From Fluviibacter sp964498255 (lineage in GTDB: Bacteria; Pseudomonadota; Gammaproteobacteria; Burkholderiales; Rhodocyclaceae): a stretch of 64,000 nucleotides of DNA. A program made the position numbers and the translations under genes. The stretch is from positions 1-64,000 of the forward strand of contig CAZCGW010000007.1 of assembly GCA_964498255.1 (NCBI GenBank), written 5' to 3'. Positions 60,009 to 64,000 of this stretch are shown here, piece by piece. How positions within the stretch are numbered: the stretch's first letter is position 1; each line of letters opens with the position of its first letter. The notes under the pieces are model-generated. The model was given only the letters and a program-made list of their open reading frames with translations, was not told the origin of the DNA and ran no database searches.

Positions 60009-61346
60009 TTAGTCAGCCGCCGTGCGCACCGTGACCAACTGCTCCGGTTTAACGTGTTTCTGGAAAGCGCTGCGAATCGCTTCCGGCGTCAAGGCTCTGA
60101 TGCGCTCCGGATACTTTTCCAACCAATCCGTTGGCAACCCGTAAAACGCCATCACACCCAGATTAGCAGCCAACTTGCTATTCGAATCGATGCGTAGTGC
60201 AAAGCCCCCTGCCAGGTTGTCTTGCGCAGCCTTCAGCTGTGCGGCTGTAGGGCCGTGCTTCAGATAATCGCCGAGCACGGCATTCACCACGTTCAATGCA
60301 TCATCAGCCTGAGTGCGTTTGGTTTCAAGGCCAATCGTAAAAGGGCCCTCAACCAGCTTAGGGTCGAAATAACTGTACACACTGTAGGCATAACCCCGGT
60401 CTTCACGTACGGCTTTCGTGAGCAACGACACGAAGCCACCACCGCCCAAAGTGTAATTGCCCACCTGCAGTGCAATCTGTTCCGGATCATCACGTGCTAC
60501 CGATGGCATGCCCACCAGCAAATGCGCCTGCGATGCCGGATGATCGACTCGCACCACCTTGGCTGCAGTAGCTGCCGGTTTAGGCAGCGTCCGTGGTACG
60601 CCTGCCTGATCAGCAGGCAACGATGCCGTCAGTTGCAGCGCCAGCGCTTCCGCCTCGGCACGTGACAGATCGCCCACCAGGGCAATGCTGGCACGGGCAG
60701 CACTGTAATGCGCTCGCCAGAACTGTTCCAGATCGGCACGGTTAATCGCGGCCACCGACTCCGGTGTTGCCACACGGCCATAGGGGTGATCAGGATAAAT
60801 CGCTGCCATGTAAGCGCGCTGTGACAGCACCTGCGGTTTGGTTAATGCCTCTTTCAATGCTGCGATGCTGCGCGCCTGGTCACGTTTAAAAACACCGCCA
60901 TCAAAATGAGGCCGTGCAATTGCATCGCTCATCAAACCAACAGCCGTGGCCCGGCGATCCGGATCGGACAGCGTCCGCAACGTCACGCTCGCGCTATCCA
61001 TGCCCGCGGCAGCAGTCATCTGGGCGCCGATATCAGCGAGCGCCTCCGCCACGTCTTTTTCGTTACGCGTACCCGCACCCTGGTCCAGCAAACTCGCTGT
61101 CATGGATGCGAGGCCTACTTTGTTGGGCAGATCAAATGCCGAACCTGCCAGAAAACTGATCTGCACATCCACAATGGGCAGGGCATGCGTTTCAATAAAG
61201 TAAACGCGCGTGCCCTGAGCGGTAGTCCAGGACTGGACCGGCGCAGCTTGCGCTTGAGCGCTCAGCAAAGCCGCCAACATAAGCACTGATGTCATCACGA
61301 AGCGCTTCATAGCTCTAGTTCCGGCGTTTAAATTCGTAGCGTTCAT
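60009..61346 (-). CDS. M16 family peptidase-like protein lacking HXXEH (secreted)
   Basis: This 445-residue secreted protein (signal about residues 13-35, MKRFVMTSVLMLAALLSAQA) resembles the second half of M16 peptidases but has no HXXEH where one would be expected (GLASMTASLLDQGAG), so it is the non-catalytic partner. GGAGG sits before the ATG that overlaps the upstream stop (TAATG). A start at residue 13 (61310) is also possible. It forms a heterodimer-like pair with the gene upstream. Confidence 0.88.
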   Translation of the reverse strand: MNATNLNAGTRAMKRFVMTSVLMLAALLSAQAQAAPVQSWTTAQGTRVYFIETHALPIVDVQISFLAGSAFDLPNKVGLASMTASLLDQGAGTRNEKDVAEALADIGAQMTAAAGMDSASVTLRTLSDPDRRATAVGLMSDAIARPHFDGGVFKRDQARSIAALKEALTKPQVLSQRAYMAAIYPDHPYGRVATPESVAAINRADLEQFWRAHYSAARASIALVGDLSRAEAEALALQLTASLPADQAGVPRTLPKPAATAAKVVRVDHPASQAHLLVGMPSVARDDPEQIALQVGNYTLGGGGFVSLLTKAVREDRGYAYSVYSYFDPKLVEGPFTIGLETKRTQADDALNVVNAVLGDYLKHGPTAAQLKAAQDNLAGGFALRIDSNSKLAANLGVMAFYGLPTDWLEKYPERIRALTPEAIRSAFQKHVKPEQLVTVRTAAD

Positions 61347-62752
61347 TAGTGACGACCTCCGGCTTGCACTGCTTCAGCCCGTTTGGCACGTGCAGCAAGC
61401 TCCGCTGCATCCAGAGGTTGTGGTACCAACCGAGCAATTGTTAGCTGATCATCTTTGAAATAGCTTTGTGCGACCCGTTGAATATCGGCAATGGTCACTT
61501 GATTCAGTTTATCCAGCATTAACGGACTCGCCTGCCAGCCGTAGCCCAAGGTTTCGAGCATGCCGATTTCCATCGCCTGCCCCATCATCGAGTCTTTTTT
61601 GTACACCTCGGAAGAGCGCAGCTGACTCCGCGCCCGCGCTAACTCCTGTTCCGTCACACCCTTATTGGCCACCTCGGCGAGCGCACCGCGAATGGCTTGC
61701 TCCAACTGATCAACGGTATACCCCGGACGCGGTGATGCCTGCAGCATAAACATACTTGGTCCGCGGTTGGTGCTGTCGTAACTGGTGTCGACCGAAACCG
61801 CGACCTGCTGTTCTTTCACCAGTGCCGTAGGCAACCGGGCGGCCTCGTGACCATCCAGAATCTGCGCCAGCATTTCCAGTGCATAGGGGTCAACATCCTT
61901 GCGCGGATCGTTCAGCCGGGGCACCTTCCAGCCCATTACTAACAAAGGCAAGTCCGCCGGCGCTTTTACATCCAGCTGTCGTTTCCCTGCCTGCACGGGC
62001 TCCTCGAATTGCTTACGCTCCGGCAGTGCGCGTGCAGGGATTGCACCGTAAGTCTGCCGCGCCCATCCAAACACCTGCTGATGGTTTACGTCACCCACAA
62101 CCACAAGCGTGGCGTTATTGGGCACATACCAGCGGCGATACCAGTCACGCACATCAGCGACAGTCATCTGCTCCAGGTCACTCATCCAGCCAATCACCGG
62201 GCGGCGATAAGGGTGTGCCTGCCAGGCAACGGCATTCATCGCTTCATGCACCCGTGCACCGGATTGATCGTCGGTACGCATCCGGCGCTCTTCCATAATC
62301 ACCTGGATTTCCTTGCTGTAACCAGCAGGCTCCAGGGTTAAATGACGCATCCGATCGGCCTCGAGTGCCATGACGGTTTTTAGCTGGGTCGCCGGAACCT
62401 GCTGAAAATAAGCGGTGTAATCCGTGCTGGTAAAGGCATTGTCACGCCCGCCAACAGCCGCAACCCGTCGGTTGAACTCACCCGGACCTATACTGGGCGT
62501 GCCTTTGAACATCATGTGTTCGGTCACGTGCGCAACGCCCGTCACGCCATCCCGTTCATCAATGCTGCCCACCCGATACCAAACCATCTGCACCGCCGTT
62601 GGCGCGCGGTGATCTTCGCGAACAACCACGCGCATGCCATTGGCAAGCCTTGTTTCAAAGGTGTTGTCGGCATCGGTAGCCGCCCATACGCATGTAGGTA
62701 TGACGAGCGCTGCACAAAACGAGAAAAGCCCCAGGGTTGTTCGTAATCGCAT
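61346..62752 (-). CDS. M16 zinc peptidase (secreted, catalytic)
   Basis: This 468-residue precursor has a signal peptide (LRTTLGLFSFCAALVIPTCV then WA). The inverted zinc site HVTEHMMFKGT (HXXEH) and downstream Glu region AVGGRDNAFTSTDYTAYF and MEERRMRTDD are intact. It pairs with the next gene, as seen for periplasmic M16 complexes. The substrate is unknown. It is divergent from ftsY. Confidence 0.92.
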   Translation of the reverse strand: MRLRTTLGLFSFCAALVIPTCVWAATDADNTFETRLANGMRVVVREDHRAPTAVQMVWYRVGSIDERDGVTGVAHVTEHMMFKGTPSIGPGEFNRRVAAVGGRDNAFTSTDYTAYFQQVPATQLKTVMALEADRMRHLTLEPAGYSKEIQVIMEERRMRTDDQSGARVHEAMNAVAWQAHPYRRPVIGWMSDLEQMTVADVRDWYRRWYVPNNATLVVVGDVNHQQVFGWARQTYGAIPARALPERKQFEEPVQAGKRQLDVKAPADLPLLVMGWKVPRLNDPRKDVDPYALEMLAQILDGHEAARLPTALVKEQQVAVSVDTSYDSTNRGPSMFMLQASPRPGYTVDQLEQAIRGALAEVANKGVTEQELARARSQLRSSEVYKKDSMMGQAMEIGMLETLGYGWQASPLMLDKLNQVTIADIQRVAQSYFKDDQLTIARLVPQPLDAAELAARAKRAEAVQAGGRH

Positions 62753-62805
62753 AAGCTATTTTATCTAGGCTAGAATCAAAGATTCACAAGGATACCCCTG
62801 CCACC

Positions 62806-63747
62806 ATGTCTGACGCCACCGATACCCAACCTCGCCGCTCCTGGCGCGAACGTCTTTTTGCGGGTCTCACAAAGACGCGGCAACAGATTGGTGGCTCGGT
62901 ACGCAGTCTTTTTGCGCGCGGCCAGGTGGATGATGAGCTGCTGGAAGAGCTAGAAGCGCTGCTCCTATCGGCAGACGTTGGCGTCGAAGCCACCGTGATT
63001 CTGATCGAAGATCTGCGCCAACGCGCCCGTAAACAAAATCTGCAGACGGCAGAAAGCATTCAGACGGCCATGGTGGATTGCCTGACCGATCTGCTGCAGC
63101 CCCTTGAGGCGCCGTTGCAGATCACACCGCCGCCGGGCTCGCCCTTTGTCATCATGGTGGCCGGCATCAATGGCGCCGGCAAAACCACCACCTTGGGCAA
63201 ACTTGCACATCACTTTCAGGCGGCAGGTCACTCCGTTCTTCTGGCCGCCGGCGACACCTTCCGCGCAGCTGCACGCGAACAGCTGCAAGCCTGGGGGGAA
63301 CGCAATAACGTCACCGTTATCGCACAGGAAGGCGGCGACCCCTCTGCAGTTATCTTTGATGCGGTTCATGCTGCCAAAGCCCGGGGCATTGATATCGTTT
63401 TAGCCGATACCGCCGGCCGTTTGCCCACACAGATGCATCTGATGGATGAAATTGCCAAAATCCGCCGCGTCATCACCAAAGCCGAAGAAAGCGCACCGCA
63501 CGAGGTGCTGCTGGTGCTGGACGGCACCATCGGCCAGAATGCGATCGGCCAGGTTAAAGCTTTCGACAAGGCCATCGGCGTTACCGGGCTGGTGATCACC
63601 AAGCTGGATGGCTCAGCCAAAGGCGGCGTCATTGCCGCTATTGCCAAGCAATGTCCGAAGCCCGTTCGTTATATTGGCGTTGGCGAACAAGTCGAAGACC
63701 TGCAGCCTTTTAGCGCACGCGCCTTTGCTGAAGCCCTGCTCGGCTAA
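62806..63747 (+). CDS. ftsY: signal recognition particle receptor FtsY
   Basis: This 313-residue SRP GTPase receptor targets membrane proteins to SecYEG. The N domain (about residues 15-90) is followed by the G domain with GINGAGKTTTLGKLAHHF, DTFRAAAREQL, DTAGRLPTQMHLMDE and TKLDGSAKGGVI. The acidic A domain is very short. It is divergent from the M16 pair. Confidence 0.96.
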   Translation: MSDATDTQPRRSWRERLFAGLTKTRQQIGGSVRSLFARGQVDDELLEELEALLLSADVGVEATVILIEDLRQRARKQNLQTAESIQTAMVDCLTDLLQPLEAPLQITPPPGSPFVIMVAGINGAGKTTTLGKLAHHFQAAGHSVLLAAGDTFRAAAREQLQAWGERNNVTVIAQEGGDPSAVIFDAVHAAKARGIDIVLADTAGRLPTQMHLMDEIAKIRRVITKAEESAPHEVLLVLDGTIGQNAIGQVKAFDKAIGVTGLVITKLDGSAKGGVIAAIAKQCPKPVRYIGVGEQVEDLQPFSARAFAEALLG

Positions 63748-63759
63748 ACTTCCCTGACG

Positions 63760-64000
63760 ATGACAAATACCCTAAAGCGCGAGTGGCCGTTTTTTCTCTG
63801 CCTGATCACCGCCGCAACAATCATCAGCACACCCGCCATTCTCTCTGAATGGACTGCCCGTGGCTGGATTGCCAGCATACTGTTCCTGATCACCCTCTCT
63901 GCCATCTTCCGTGTCACTCACCACGCAGATGAACTGGCAGAAATGCTGGGCGAGCCCTACGGCACGCTGATCCTGACCATGTCAGCCACCATCATCGAAG
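63760..64000 (+). CDS. ChaA-type cation/proton antiporter (partial, cut by window end)
   Basis: The first 80 codons of a calcium/cation antiporter family (CaCA) protein are present. Two hydrophobic segments (about residues 9-28 and 35-52) are followed by HHADELAEMLGEPYGTLILT and SATIIE, a signature with the ion-binding Glu of ChaA-like Ca2+(Na+)/H+ exchangers. It starts 12 bp after ftsY. The rest lies beyond the window. Confidence 0.85.
   Translation, partial: MTNTLKREWPFFLCLITAATIISTPAILSEWTARGWIASILFLITLSAIFRVTHHADELAEMLGEPYGTLILTMSATIIE

Noticed and set aside
1..64000. CRISPR arrays, rRNA genes or prophage structural genes
   Set aside because: No regularly spaced repeats, rRNA sequence or phage structural genes were recognised in the window.

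Overview
The window looks like a stretch of chromosome from a betaproteobacterium with moderate GC content. No genus can be named from sequence alone. The gene orders point that way: miaB-phoH-ybeY-corC-lnt-glyQ-glyS-gmhB-plsC, TPR-lolB-ispE-tRNA(Gln)-prs-rplY-pth, M16-M16-rsmD-coaD-ferredoxin opposite ftsY, and glnA-ntrB-ntrC. There is also a second-type IF-1 with a basic, Pro-rich tail, as in Burkholderia relatives. Coding density is high, and no stretch above 300 bases lacks a gene.

Layout. Positions 1-5.1 kb hold a small unknown gene, an S58 peptidase, a flavocytochrome c sulfide dehydrogenase pair (fccAB), a small Cys/His-rich unknown, a carboxylesterase with infA, and crcB with a DUF190 gene. 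Positions 5.1-11.7 kb form the phosphate regulon: phoU-phoB-phoR convergent with pstSCAB, with Pho-box-like promoters before phoU and pstS. Positions 11.7-15.2 kb are a reverse-strand run of a DUF4239 membrane protein, a secreted unknown, selD and selU. Positions 15.3-17.3 kb are a probable tRNA-integrated mini-element: a hipBA toxin-antitoxin pair flanked by an intact tRNA-Met gene and a 23-bp exact copy of that tRNA's 3' end, with no integrase inside. Positions 17.4-27.9 kb carry the long forward run miaB to ygjP.

Positions 27.9-36.6 kb are reverse-strand: a TAXI-type receptor broken by a frameshift, coaX, birA, ntrC, ntrB, glnA and a CDF metal transporter. The glnA upstream region has a sigma-54 promoter and two near-consensus NtrC sites, and a second sigma-54-type promoter precedes ntrC. 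Positions 36.7-43.1 kb hold a rhodanese gene, nadA, an EEP-family/clsB pair, gluQ, and cytochrome b561 with two YceI genes. Positions 43.1-51.5 kb hold a SYLF-type protein, ychF, an RRM-like small protein and a three-gene RND efflux operon. Positions 51.5-64 kb hold translation and envelope housekeeping genes, ending in a truncated ChaA-type antiporter.

The strongest leads are the integrase-less hipBA element at tRNA-Met with its own operator pair, the frameshift that splits the TAXI receptor, the two sigma-54 promoters in the glnA-ntrBC cluster, and the DUF4239/secreted-protein genes coupled to selD-selU. Nothing here is clearly a wholly new system. The hipBA element is the best candidate for an underdescribed unit.
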